From Streptomyces cyaneogriseus subsp. noncyanogenus (GTDB lineage Bacteria; Actinomycetota; Actinomycetes; Streptomycetales; Streptomycetaceae): a stretch of DNA of 64,000 nt. The stretch lies in NCBI RefSeq assembly GCF_000931445.1, contig NZ_CP010849.1, positions 1,798,001-1,862,000 of the forward strand. Direction: 5' to 3'. The translations under genes and the position numbers were made by a program. The stretch's first letter is position 1, and each line of letters opens with the position of its first letter. Shown here piece by piece: positions 1 to 7,102 of this stretch. The notes under the pieces were generated by a model, which was given only the letters and a program-made list of their open reading frames with translations, did not search any database and had not been told where the DNA came from.

Positions 1-36
1 TACATGCTGGATGACTGCGCGCCCCCAGCCGTCGCG

Positions 37-795
37 TCACGCCGAGGCACGCGCCTTGCGGTACAGCACCGCACCCGCGAGCAGCGCTCCCGCGCCCGCC
101 GGCAGGGCGAGACCGAGCGGCAGCCCGCTGCCGGTCTGCGCGAGCTGCGCGTTGCCCTTGGGCTGGCTGACGAACTGGACCTCCGGATCGTTGCCGCGCG
201 GGGACTCGTCCGGACCGTCGGGCTTGTCGGGCGTGGCGGGGGTGTCCGGGGTCGCGGGGGTGCCGGGGTTCTCCGGCTTCACCGGGGGCTTCTCGGGGCC
301 GCTGGGCGGGTTGCCGTGCGGGCCGTCCTCGTTGACGCAGTCGTTGCCCGCGGCCGGGTTGCCGAGGCCGACGACGTCGACGCTGTTGCCGCAGACGTTC
401 ACCGGGACCTGGACCGGGACCTGGACGTGGTTGCCGGAGCCCACGCCGGGGGAGCCGGTGGCGTGACCGCCGGCGTGCGCGCCGCCGGCGTCGCCGTGAC
501 CGCCGGAGCCGCCGTGACCGCCCGGGTCACCGTGGCCGCCGGACGCACCGCCGCCCTGGTTGGCGCACACGTTGCCCACCGCCGGGTTGAGGATGCCGAT
601 GACGTCGACCGTGTTGCCGCAGACGTTCACCGGCACGTGCACGGGGGCCTGCACCGTGTTGCCGGACAGCACGCCGGGCGAGCCGGAAGCGGAGCCGTGG
701 GCGCCGGAGTCGGCGTGGGCGGCGCCGCCGGCGGCGGCGAGCACACCGGTCGCGGCCGCCATCGTCATCAGGCCCTTACGGGTGACCTGTCGCAT
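37..795 (-). CDS. chpC: long chaplin, sortase-anchored (ChpC-like)
   Basis: A 252-residue cell-surface hydrophobic protein that helps coat aerial hyphae. A signal peptide (about residues 1-28, ending AHA) is followed by two chaplin domains, about 33-82 and 112-158, each carrying a VNVCGN(T/S)VDV core and a second cysteine about 20 residues later. A Pro/Thr/Asp-rich wall-spanning linker follows, then LAQTG at about 218-222, a hydrophobic helix and a basic tail ending RKARASA, which is a class E sortase signal. Two chaplin domains plus an anchor define the long ChpA-C class. The start at 795 was chosen because the longer frame to 858 adds residues that do not look secretory. Assignment as ChpC rests on adjacency to the short chaplin ChpH, as I recall for S. 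coelicolor. Confidence 0.9.
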   Translation of the reverse strand: MRQVTRKGLMTMAAATGVLAAAGGAAHADSGAHGSASGSPGVLSGNTVQAPVHVPVNVCGNTVDVIGILNPAVGNVCANQGGGASGGHGDPGGHGGSGGHGDAGGAHAGGHATGSPGVGSGNHVQVPVQVPVNVCGNSVDVVGLGNPAAGNDCVNEDGPHGNPPSGPEKPPVKPENPGTPATPDTPATPDKPDGPDESPRGNDPEVQFVSQPKGNAQLAQTGSGLPLGLALPAGAGALLAGAVLYRKARASA

Positions 796-857
796 TTGCT
801 GAATACCTGCCTTCGGCCTTGGGCCGTTGTGCCGTTGTCCTGAATTCGTCGTTCTCA

Positions 858-908
858 AGGCCGGTCGGCCCTGGCGCGCGCGGCGCGCGCTCCAAGGCCG
901 ACCGGCTC
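858..908 (-). terminator. hairpin between the two chaplin genes
   Basis: The 11-bp arms GCCGGTCGGCC (860-870) and GGCCGACCGGC (896-906) are perfectly complementary, and the loop holds a further GCGCGC self-complementary stretch. It lies just after the chpH stop codon and before chpC, so it probably ends or attenuates chpH transcription. No T-run is visible, as is normal in Streptomyces. Confidence 0.65.
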
Positions 909-934
909 AAACCCTCAGGGGGTGAGGCTCAACG

Positions 935-1168
935 TCACTTGTTGATGCAGGTGTTGCCGAAGGCGGGGTTCAGCACGCCGATCACGTCGACCGTGTTGCC
1001 GCAGACGTTCACCGGGACGTGGACGGGCACCTGGACGACATTGCCGGACAGGACACCCGGGGACCCCACGGCGGCACCGAACGCGCCGGCGTCGGCCGCG
1101 GCCATGCCCGCGCCCGTGAGAACGAGTCCACCCGTGGCAACCGCGGTAGCGACGACCTTCTTGATCAT
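935..1168 (-). CDS. chpH: short chaplin (ChpH-like)
   Basis: A 77-residue secreted amphipathic protein. The signal peptide MIKKVVATAVATGG... ends around residue 27 (AAADAG), and one chaplin domain fills the rest, with the two conserved cysteines (VNVCGNTVDV and GNTCINK at the C terminus). There is no sortase signal, so it is a free, amyloid-forming short chaplin expected to be held by the long chaplins. The start at 1168 is fixed by an excellent ribosome binding site (GAGGAGGAATA before ATG). Chaplins E and H are the essential minimal short chaplins in S. coelicolor, so this gene is probably the dominant one of the pair. Its upstream region carries repeats listed separately. Confidence 0.92.
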   Translation of the reverse strand: MIKKVVATAVATGGLVLTGAGMAAADAGAFGAAVGSPGVLSGNVVQVPVHVPVNVCGNTVDVIGVLNPAFGNTCINK

Positions 1169-1195
1169 TATTCCTCCTCGTTGGCAACGCGATCC

Positions 1196-1234
1196 CATGT
1201 GCGGATCACATGACGAGTAACGAAGAGGGAGTAA
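1196..1234. promoter_or_regulatory. chpH upstream repeats (candidate operator region)
   Basis: Two signals lie 28-66 bp before chpH. One is the inverted repeat CATGTG-CGGAT-CACATG at 1196-1212. The other is a direct repeat of GAGTAA at 1215-1220 and 1229-1234 (14-bp period, written on the + strand). Spaced direct repeats of this kind are typical of response regulators of the OmpR class such as MtrA, which is reported to control chaplin genes. The assignment to a particular regulator is inference. Confidence 0.4.
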
Positions 1235-1339
1235 TGGAGCTACGAGCTTATGGTCGCATTCACCCGTCCCAGTCGGGCTCCGCACGTCCGAGCGAATAGT
1301 CGCGACCGGATGCAGCGGGGCAAACCGGGACGGGTCGAT

Positions 1340-2665
1340 TCAGGAGGCGTCGATGAAGCGGTCGAGCACCCGCACGCCGAACTTGAGGCCCTCCACCGGG
1401 ACCCGCTCGTCGACGCCGTGGAACATGCCCGCGAAGTCCAGCTCCGGCGGCAGCTTCAGCGGCGCGAAGCCGAAGCAGCGGATGCCGAGGTCGTCGAAGG
1501 ACTTGGCGTCGGTGCCGCCGGAGAGCATGTACGGCACGGCCCGGGCGATGGGGTCCTCGGCGCGCAGCGCGCTCTGCATGGCGTCGACCAGCCGGCCGTC
1601 GAAGTCGGTCTCCAGCGCCTTGTCGGCGTGCACGTCCTCCCGCCGCACGCGCGGGCCGAGGATCCGGTCGAGGTCGGCGAGGAACTCCTCCTCGTAGCCG
1701 GGCAGGAAGCGCCCGTCGACATGGGCGGTGGCCTGGCCGGGGATGACGTTGACCTTGTAGCCGGCGCCGAGCATGGTGGGCGCCGCGGAGTTGCGCAGCG
1801 TGGTGCCGATCATGCGGGCGATGCCGCCGAGCTTGGCGAGGGTCTCGTCCATGTTCTCGGGGTCGAGTTCGGTGCCGAGCGCGTCGGAGAGCTCGTCCAG
1901 GAAGGCCCGCACGGTCTTGGTGACCCGCACCGGCCACGTGTGGCGGCCGAGCCGCGCGACGGCGTCGCACAGCTCCGTGATCGCGTTGTCGTCGTTGGTC
2001 ATCGAGCCGTGGCCGGCCGTGCCGTCCACGGTGAGCCGCATCCAGTGCATGCCCTTCTCGGCGGTCTCCACGAGGTAGAGGCGGAGCTTCTCGTTGACGG
2101 TGAAGGAGAACCCGCCGACCTCGCCGATCGCCTCGGTGACGCCTTCGAAGAGCTCGGGGTGCTCGCGCACCAGGTGCTTGGCGCCGTACGTGCCGCCCGC
2201 CTCCTCGTCCGCGAGGAAGGCCAGCACGATGTCCCGGGGCGGCTTGCGCCCGCTGCGCAGCCGGTCGCGTACGACCGCCAGGGTCATCGCGTCCATGTCC
2301 TTCATGTCGACGGCCCCGCGGCCCCACACGCACCCGTCGGCGATCTCCCCGGAGAAGGGGTGGTGGGTCCAGTCGTCCGCGTTGGCGGGGACGACGTCGG
2401 TGTGGCCGTGGATGAGCAGGGCGGGCCGCGACGGGTCCTCCCCCTCGATCCGGGCCACGGTCGAGGCGCGCCCCGGGTGGGATTCGAAGATCCGCGGTTC
2501 GAGTCCCACCTCGGCGAGTTTCTCGGCGACGTACTCCGCCGCCTTGCGCTCACCCGGACCCGAGTGGTCGCCGTAGTTGCTGGTGTCGATCCGGATCAGC
2601 TCGCGGCAGAGGTCCACGACCTCGTCCTCGCCGGTGACGCCCTTGGCCGTGCCCGTCTCGCTCAC
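1340..2665 (-). CDS. M20/M25/M40 family metallopeptidase
   Basis: A 441-residue cytosolic di-zinc hydrolase, the size usual for M20 enzymes (dipeptidases, acetylornithine or succinyl-diaminopimelate deacylase relatives). The metal motifs are in order: HGHTD at residues 86-90, GRGAVDMK with the bridging Asp120, the catalytic glutamates in LADEEAGG (about 154-155), and the C-terminal SGGTDAKSF metal-ligand region. A dimerisation lid domain lies between about 200 and 330 (GTAGHGSMTNDDNA). No signal peptide is present. It is monocistronic, between the chaplins and the tRNA. The substrate cannot be told from sequence; dipeptidase or acyl-amino-acid deacylase are the likely choices. Confidence 0.88.
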   Translation of the reverse strand: MSETGTAKGVTGEDEVVDLCRELIRIDTSNYGDHSGPGERKAAEYVAEKLAEVGLEPRIFESHPGRASTVARIEGEDPSRPALLIHGHTDVVPANADDWTHHPFSGEIADGCVWGRGAVDMKDMDAMTLAVVRDRLRSGRKPPRDIVLAFLADEEAGGTYGAKHLVREHPELFEGVTEAIGEVGGFSFTVNEKLRLYLVETAEKGMHWMRLTVDGTAGHGSMTNDDNAITELCDAVARLGRHTWPVRVTKTVRAFLDELSDALGTELDPENMDETLAKLGGIARMIGTTLRNSAAPTMLGAGYKVNVIPGQATAHVDGRFLPGYEEEFLADLDRILGPRVRREDVHADKALETDFDGRLVDAMQSALRAEDPIARAVPYMLSGGTDAKSFDDLGIRCFGFAPLKLPPELDFAGMFHGVDERVPVEGLKFGVRVLDRFIDAS

Positions 2666-2790
2666 GTGCTTCCTCCCGCTGTCACTGCTGGTGGGTCCCC
2701 CTCATCCTCCCTCTCCCGCCGGTGGCGCCCAAGACCGGTCCCGGCCCGTCACACGCCGTTCACGTCCGGGCGGGGGGCGAGCGGGGGGTG

Positions 2791-2820
2791 ATCGGACACC
2801 CTCGAAAGCCTGGTAATGTT
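2791..2820 (+). promoter_or_regulatory. possible tRNA promoter
   Basis: TAATGT at 2814-2819 is a plausible -10 element about 45 bp before the tRNA, with a weak TCGGAC at 2792-2797 as -35 (16-bp spacer). The sequence around it is the only AT-rich stretch in this gap. Confidence 0.35.
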
Positions 2821-2862
2821 TACGTCGTCGCCGCGGGGAACAGCCCGCACGACAGACACCTT

Positions 2863-2950
2863 GTCCGGGTGGCGGAATGGCAGACGCGCTAGCTTGAGGT
2901 GCTAGTGCCCTTTATCGGGCGTGGGGGTTCAAGTCCCCCCTCGGACACCA
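2863..2950 (+). tRNA. tRNA-Leu (anticodon GAG)
   Basis: The 88-nt cloverleaf has acceptor arms GTCCGGG and CTCGGAC (one G-T pair), discriminator A and an encoded CCA at 2948-2950. The anticodon stem is CTAGC / GCTAG around the loop TTGAGGT, giving anticodon GAG and reading CTC. A long variable arm (TGCCCTTTATCGGGC) marks a class II tRNA, and the T arm is GGGGG-TTCAAGT-CCCCC. CTC is one of the two dominant leucine codons here, so this is a housekeeping tRNA. Confidence 0.96.
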
Positions 2951-2952
2951 CC

Positions 2953-2983
2953 GGAAGGGCCCCTGCGACGCAGGGGCCCTTCC
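2953..2983 (+). terminator. tRNA-Leu terminator
   Basis: Perfect 13-bp stem: GGAAGGGCCCCTG (2953-2965), 5-nt loop CGACG, CAGGGGCCCTTCC (2971-2983). It starts 3 bp after the tRNA CCA. Confidence 0.85.
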
Positions 2984-3024
2984 GCTTGTCCGGACGGCGG
3001 CCGCGAGCAGGCACAATGGCACGC

Positions 3025-3399
3025 ATGACCACGCGTTCCTGCCCGTGCGGGCTGCCCGAGGCGTACGAGAGGTGCTGCGGCCGCCACCACCGCGGCGCGG
3101 CGCCCGCACCGACCGCCGAGGCACTGATGCGGTCGCGCTACAGCGCGTTCGTCGAGCGTGACGAGGCGTACCTGCTGCGCACCTGGCACCCCCGCACGCG
3201 GCCGGCGCGGGTGGACTTCGACCCCGGGATGCGGTGGACGGGGCTGGAGATCCTGGAGACCGGCGGCGGGTCGGCGTTCCACACCACCGGGACCGTGACC
3301 TTCCGGGCCTCGTTCCGGGGCGGCTCCCTGCACGAGCGCAGCCGGTTCGAGCGGATCGACGGGGCGTGGGTGTACGTCGACGGGGACTTCCTGGACTAG
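3025..3399 (+). CDS. YchJ/UPF0225 family protein
   Basis: A 124-residue cytosolic protein. The N terminus has the SEC-C-like zinc motif CPCG...YERCC (residues 5-18), followed by the family hallmark AEALMRSRYSAFVERDEAYLLRTWHP and an NTF2-like alpha+beta fold ending in a DGAWVYVDGDF strand. The family role is unproven, though SEC-C motifs bind zinc and often sit on proteins near secretion or chaperone partners. ATG at 3016 (MARMTTRS) is an equally legal start; 3025 was preferred because the family begins close to the CPCG motif. Its stop codon overlaps a decayed transposase end on the other strand. Confidence 0.85.
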   Translation: MTTRSCPCGLPEAYERCCGRHHRGAAPAPTAEALMRSRYSAFVERDEAYLLRTWHPRTRPARVDFDPGMRWTGLEILETGGGSAFHTTGTVTFRASFRGGSLHERSRFERIDGAWVYVDGDFLD

Positions 3400-3640
3400 G
3401 CGGTGTGCTGTCCGGACAGGTTGGTGACGCGGCTGGCTGGTGGGTGGCCGTCGATGCCGGTGTGGAATCGGTGGTAGTTGTACCAGTCCAGCCAGTCGGA
3501 AAACACGGCCTGCCGTTCGGTGTCTGAGGTGTAGGGCCGGTGGTAGGCCCATTCCTCGAGCAGGGTGCTGTGGAAGCGTTCGACCTTGCCCTTGGTCTGG
3601 GGCGGCCAGAGCCTGGTCCCACGATCCGTGTGCCCGGTGG
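3396..3640 (-). pseudogene. IS481-family transposase, C-terminal remnant
   Basis: About 75 readable C-terminal residues: TKGKVERFHSTLLEEWAY, WLDWYNYHRFHTGIDGHPP and ASRVTNLSG are typical of the DDE integrase end of IS481-family transposases, including the catalytic Glu of GKVERF. The N-terminal helix-turn-helix and the first two catalytic Asp residues are missing, and the frame upstream runs into unrelated sequence. No terminal inverted repeat or target duplication could be seen. The fragment butts against the stop codon of the YchJ-like gene, so the original insertion site was probably here. Confidence 0.8.
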
Positions 3641-3664
3641 TTCCTGGGCGGCGGCTCCTCAGCG

Positions 3665-3960
3665 GCCGAGGGTCTCCAGCACGCGGCCGAGCTGCCGCAC
3701 CGGCGGCAGGCGTGGACGACGGCCTGGACGCGGTCGCGGAGCTGGTGCTCGGTGCGGATCCGGGAGACGGGGGGCTGAGGTCTCCTGGTCGATCATGAGG
3801 CCGTGGCGATCTCGCCATTGGACAGGCCGTCCGCGACGAGGCGCAGGACCTCCGGTCCGCGGGCGTGAGCGGGATGCCGCGCGGTGCGCGGTGCCTCGCG
3901 GACGTACTCGCCCAGGTCGTGGTCGTCACGAGAACCTTGACGGGGCGGTCCGGCCCGGCA
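3665..3960 (-). pseudogene. LuxR/NarL-type response regulator remnant
   Basis: Translation of the minus strand in shifting frames gives VKVLVTT, then DHDLGEYVREA, then EVLRLVADGLSNGEIA, then VSRIRTEHQLRDRVQAVVHA. These are the end of a receiver domain and the complete helix-turn-helix of a NarL/FixJ response regulator, in the correct order. At least two frameshifts, an in-frame stop after GEIATAS, and an internal deletion (the receiver-HTH linker is absent) make it non-functional. Nothing of a cognate kinase remains. It lies between two other gene remnants and is part of the same decayed islet. Confidence 0.7.
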
Positions 3961-4032
3961 TCGGCCGACAGGCGGGTGGCCTCCGGGCCGTCACTCCGGC
4001 CTCGGGGCACGCTTGCACACGCCCGTCGCGGC

Positions 4033-4452
4033 TCACGTGACGGCGACCCTGCCCAAGCCCCACAGGATGATCATGTCCAGTGTCATGACGCTGATCGACC
4101 ACAGTGGGTAGTACGGGATGAACATGAACTGTGTGACCAGGCTGATGGCGGCGATCCCGACGCCGGCCCGACGGCCCCAGCTTATGGCGCGCAGCACTGC
4201 CACCCCCGCGATCACCAGTGCGACCCCCACGACCAGGTGGATCCACCCCCAGGTGGTGAGGTCGAACCGGTACTCGTACTTCCTCGGGACGCCGTAGAGG
4301 GCGTCCCGTGCGATGCCGGTGACGCCTTGGAGGACACTTAGTACCCCGCTGATGACCAGCGGCACGCCGAAGAACAGCGCCGGGCCGGACGGCCGGGTGT
4401 CGTTCCGGGTGCCTGCCGTGTCCTGTCGTGCTCCACCGGGCATGTCCGCCAT
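4033..4452 (-). CDS. small four-helix membrane protein (DUF7144-like)
   Basis: A 139-residue membrane protein of unknown function. After a polar N-terminal tail (about 25 residues) four hydrophobic segments follow at roughly 27-47, 70-92, 95-115 and 117-136. The pattern FFGVPLVISGVLSVLQGVTG ... WGWIHLVVGVALVIAG ... WGRRAGV is that of the DUF7144 family common in Streptomyces. Codon use includes CTA, rare in this genome, and local GC is lower than in the neighbours, consistent with its position in a decayed, possibly transferred islet. It is the only gene of the islet that looks intact. Confidence 0.75.
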   Translation of the reverse strand: MADMPGGARQDTAGTRNDTRPSGPALFFGVPLVISGVLSVLQGVTGIARDALYGVPRKYEYRFDLTTWGWIHLVVGVALVIAGVAVLRAISWGRRAGVGIAAISLVTQFMFIPYYPLWSISVMTLDMIILWGLGRVAVT

Positions 4453-4844
4453 GACCTGTCACCCTTCGTCTTGGCGCGGTCGTCACCACACCTCGCACCG
4501 CGAGCGGAGAAGCGGCGTTCCCGCCACGGTGAACAGCGTGACTCCGTAGCCGTCGCGCAGCGACCGCACCAGGCCATACGAGTGTTTCCGGGCGCCGGGG
4601 CCTGCGGCGGACGAGAGGGCGCCTCCTCGCCGACCACCTTCCCCGTCCGCTCCGGCGCGCCGCGCAACCGGCCCTCAAGGGCACCGAGGGCGGCCGATCG
4701 CCGCCCAGGCCGACGCCTGCGCTCGCCATCTGGTTGCGGAGGGCGCGTGTTCCGTCAGGCGCATGTGTGTGCCCCTTGCAGTCATTGGTCCCGATTGGTG
4801 GTTGGACCATCTGCCGAAGTTCCAGCCGCCTCGCACCCGGCTCT
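4453..4844. other. gene-free stretch in the decayed islet
   Basis: No frame here has convincing coding character or a ribosome binding site, and no repeats stand out. Overlapping open frames on both strands are GC artefacts. It is probably eroded coding DNA or the upstream part of the transporter remnant that follows. Confidence 0.5.
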
Positions 4845-5300
4845 TCCCCTCGCGTCGGCAGCCACTCGATCTATCTCTCGATCGCGACGCTGTTCATCGC
4901 CCAGGCCGTGGGCATCGACCTGACGCTCGGTCAGCAGGTCACCGTGGTGCTGGTGCTGATGCTGACCAGCAAGGGCATGGCGGGCGTACCCGGGTCGGCG
5001 TTCCTCGCGCTGTCGGCGACGGCCTCTGCCCTCGGGGTCATCCCGGCCGGTGCCGTGGCCCTGCTGCTCGGGGTCGACCGGATCATGGACACCATGCGGG
5101 TGGCCACCAACCTCCTCGGCAACTGCGTCGCCGTGTTCGCCGTGTCCAGGTGGGAAGGCGCGCTCGACCGCGACCGCGCCCGCAAGGTCCTCGACGGAGA
5201 GATCGCGCTCGTTCCCGAGCAGGAGGCGCCCTGCACAGCGGGCGCGGGCGAGGACGAGGCGCCGGCATCCCCCGCGGCCACATCCGATGCCGGCCGGTAG
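4845..5300 (+). pseudogene. DctA-like dicarboxylate symporter, C-terminal remnant
   Basis: About 150 residues match the C-terminal half of a DAACS-family cation:dicarboxylate symporter: SIYLSIATLFIAQAVGIDL, TSKGMAGVPGSAFLALSATA and ALLLGVDRIMDTMRVATNLL, the last with the conserved Asp and Asn-Leu-Leu-Gly region of helix 8. Intact proteins are about 430-460 residues, so roughly two thirds are missing. Upstream of about 4855 homology stops abruptly and no start codon with a ribosome binding site is present. The C-terminal tail reaches its own natural stop. Without helices 1-6 it cannot transport. Confidence 0.8.
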
Positions 5301-5632
5301 TCCGCCGCACCCCTTCACCCGTCTGCCCGCGGCCGCGAGCGGACGGGCACGGTCAGGGCCGTGCGGGCATCCAGGCGCGCGCCGCGCAGGCGAGTGCGTT
5401 GACGCCGGTGGTGCCCGCGTCCCGGAGGTGCCCGCGCACGACAGGCGAGTGCCCGGTCATGCCGGACCTGAAGATCGAAGGCCCCCTTGCGGCGGGACGG
5501 TGTCACCCGTGCGACCTGGGCCTATCGCCGACTGCCGGGACGGCGTACCACCCCGCCACGATCCGCCATCCAGTCCAGGAACTCCCCCGGACCGGACCAC
5601 CGGAGTGCCGGCGCGCCGGAGGGGCGGGGGCG
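5301..5632. other. intergenic, no gene seen
   Basis: 332 bp between the transporter remnant and the 3' end of gntR. A 63-codon frame on the minus strand has no ribosome binding site and no recognisable content. No strong hairpin was found for gntR termination. Confidence 0.5.
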
Positions 5633-6334
5633 TTACGGCGCCAGGATGTCGAGTTCCTGCAACGCCCCGACGGTGATCTCCCGGGTGAGCCGTTCGGCGA
5701 GGCCGGCGTCGCCCTCGCGGACCGCCTCCGCGACCTTCACATGGAGGCTGACGGCGGGCGGGTCGGGGTCGTGGAACATCACGTCGTGATGGGTGCGGCC
5801 GGCCAGGACCTCGGCGACGACGTCCCCGAGGCGGGCGAACATCTCGTTGCCGGAGGCGTTGAGGATCACGCGGTGGAACGCGATGTCGTGGTGGAGGTAC
5901 TGCTCCAGCCGGTGACCGCGTGAGTTGGCGACCATGCCGAGCGCGCACTCGGTCAGCTCCGCGCACTGCTCGGCCGTGGCGTTGCGCGCCGCCAGCCCCG
6001 CCGCGACCGGCTCGACCGCCGAGCGCAGCACGGTCAGGGAGCGGAGCTGGTGCGGGCGGTCGGCGCCGGCCAGGCGCCAGCGGATGACCTGCGGGTCGTA
6101 CACGTTCCACTCGGCCTTGGGGCGGACGGTCACGCCCACGCGGCGCCGCGACTCGACCAGGTGCATCGACTCCAGCACGCGCACGGCCTCGCGCATCACG
6201 GAGCGTGACACGTCGAAACGCTGCGCCAGCTCGTCCGTGCGCAGGACGCTGCCCGGAGGGTATTCCCCCGCGGTGATCTCGGGGCCGAGGGTGTCCAGTA
6301 CGCGGCCGTGCAGCCCCCGGCCCATGGTGCTCAT
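5633..6334 (-). CDS. gntR: GntR/FadR-family regulator of gluconate use
   Basis: A 233-residue DNA-binding repressor. The N-terminal winged helix-turn-helix (about 10-75) includes YPPGSVLRTDELAQRFDVSRS and VLESMHLVESRRRVGVTV. The C-terminal FCD helical domain (about 95-225) contains the metal/ligand residues typical of FadR members, for example the HHDIAFHRVILNASGN segment. It is divergent from the gluconokinase-permease operon, the standard arrangement for a local gluconate-responsive repressor. Orthologous position to SCO1678, as I recall. The start at 6334 (MSTMGRG) could instead be the second ATG three residues on. Confidence 0.88.
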   Translation of the reverse strand: MSTMGRGLHGRVLDTLGPEITAGEYPPGSVLRTDELAQRFDVSRSVMREAVRVLESMHLVESRRRVGVTVRPKAEWNVYDPQVIRWRLAGADRPHQLRSLTVLRSAVEPVAAGLAARNATAEQCAELTECALGMVANSRGHRLEQYLHHDIAFHRVILNASGNEMFARLGDVVAEVLAGRTHHDVMFHDPDPPAVSLHVKVAEAVREGDAGLAERLTREITVGALQELDILAP

Positions 6335-6407
6335 GCACTCAGCGTACGGGGCACGTCACGGGATCAAAAAATCAGACTTATACATCACACCCTCTTGAAT
6401 TTGTCGT

Positions 6408-6418
6408 ACCTAATAGGT
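6408..6418. promoter_or_regulatory. palindrome in the gntR-gntK divergent promoter
   Basis: ACCTA-A-TAGGT is a perfect inverted repeat in the middle of the 137-bp AT-richer gap between gntR and gntK. It lies about 54 bp before the kinase start, and the TAATAG inside it resembles a -10 element, so a bound repressor would cover the promoter. A GntR operator is the obvious reading but is inference. Confidence 0.5.
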
Positions 6419-6471
6419 TTCAGTTGCGTCGACATCACGTGTCAACGAAGACAGCAGACAGCGAGAGCACG

Positions 6472-6999
6472 ATGCATCAACTGCGCACCCCCCACGTCGT
6501 CGTGGTCATGGGCGTCGCGGGCACGGGCAAGACCACCATCGGTCCCCTGCTCGCGGCCCGGCTCGGCGTCCCCTACGCCGAGGGCGACGACTTCCACCCG
6601 GCCGCCAACATCGCCAAGATGTCGGCCGGCACCCCGCTCACCGACGACGACCGCTGGCCGTGGCTGGACGCCATCGGCGCCTGGGCGCACGGGCGGGCGG
6701 GACTCGGCGGGGTGGTGAGCAGTTCCGCACTGAAGCGGGCCTACCGCGACCGGCTGCGGGCCGCGGCTCCCGGTCTCGTCTTCGTCCACCTCACGGGCAG
6801 CCGCGAGCTGATCGAGGACCGGATGTCCCAGCGGCAGGGGCACTTCATGCCGACGGCCCTGCTCGACTCCCAGTTCGCCACGCTCCAGCCGCTCCAGCCG
6901 GACGAGGCGGGCGTCGCCGTGGACGTCGCGGGCAGCCCCGAGGAGATCACCGAGCGCGCCGTGCGGGCCCTGAAGGCCCTTCCCGAGCCGACCCGGTAG
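6472..6999 (+). CDS. gntK: gluconokinase
   Basis: A 175-residue kinase that phosphorylates D-gluconate to 6-phosphogluconate, feeding the pentose phosphate pathway. The Walker A motif GVAGTGKTT is at about residues 14-22, followed by the family motif GDDFHPAANIAKMSAGTPLTDDDRWPWL compressed over 36-64, SSSALKRAYRDRLR (about 83-96) and the LID region RMSQRQGHFMP. Length fits thermoresistant-type gluconokinases (about 170-190). The ATG at 6472 is preferred, but a GTG at 6439 in frame would add 11 residues. It is the first gene of an operon with the permease 103 bp downstream. Confidence 0.93.
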   Translation: MHQLRTPHVVVVMGVAGTGKTTIGPLLAARLGVPYAEGDDFHPAANIAKMSAGTPLTDDDRWPWLDAIGAWAHGRAGLGGVVSSSALKRAYRDRLRAAAPGLVFVHLTGSRELIEDRMSQRQGHFMPTALLDSQFATLQPLQPDEAGVAVDVAGSPEEITERAVRALKALPEPTR

Positions 7000-7102
7000 C
7001 TCCCGCCCCGGTCCCCCCACCCCCGTGCCGGGGCCGCACCCGACCGGTGCCGGTCCCGCCACCTCCCCTTCCCCCAAACCCCATCGTCTCTAGGGAACCA
7101 CC

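Noticed and set aside
1250..2791. Long antisense open frame across the M20 peptidase
   Set aside because: Shadow frame of high-GC DNA; composition is low-complexity Arg/Ala/Gly and there is no family match.
3665..3960. Functional response regulator
   Set aside because: The homology needs at least two frameshifts and there is an in-frame stop.
5315..5506. 63-codon minus-strand frame near gntR
   Set aside because: No ribosome binding site and no sequence resembling a protein family.
2863..5632. Integrative element attached at tRNA-Leu
   Set aside because: The decayed islet is near the tRNA, but I found no repeat of the tRNA 3' end downstream and no integrase.
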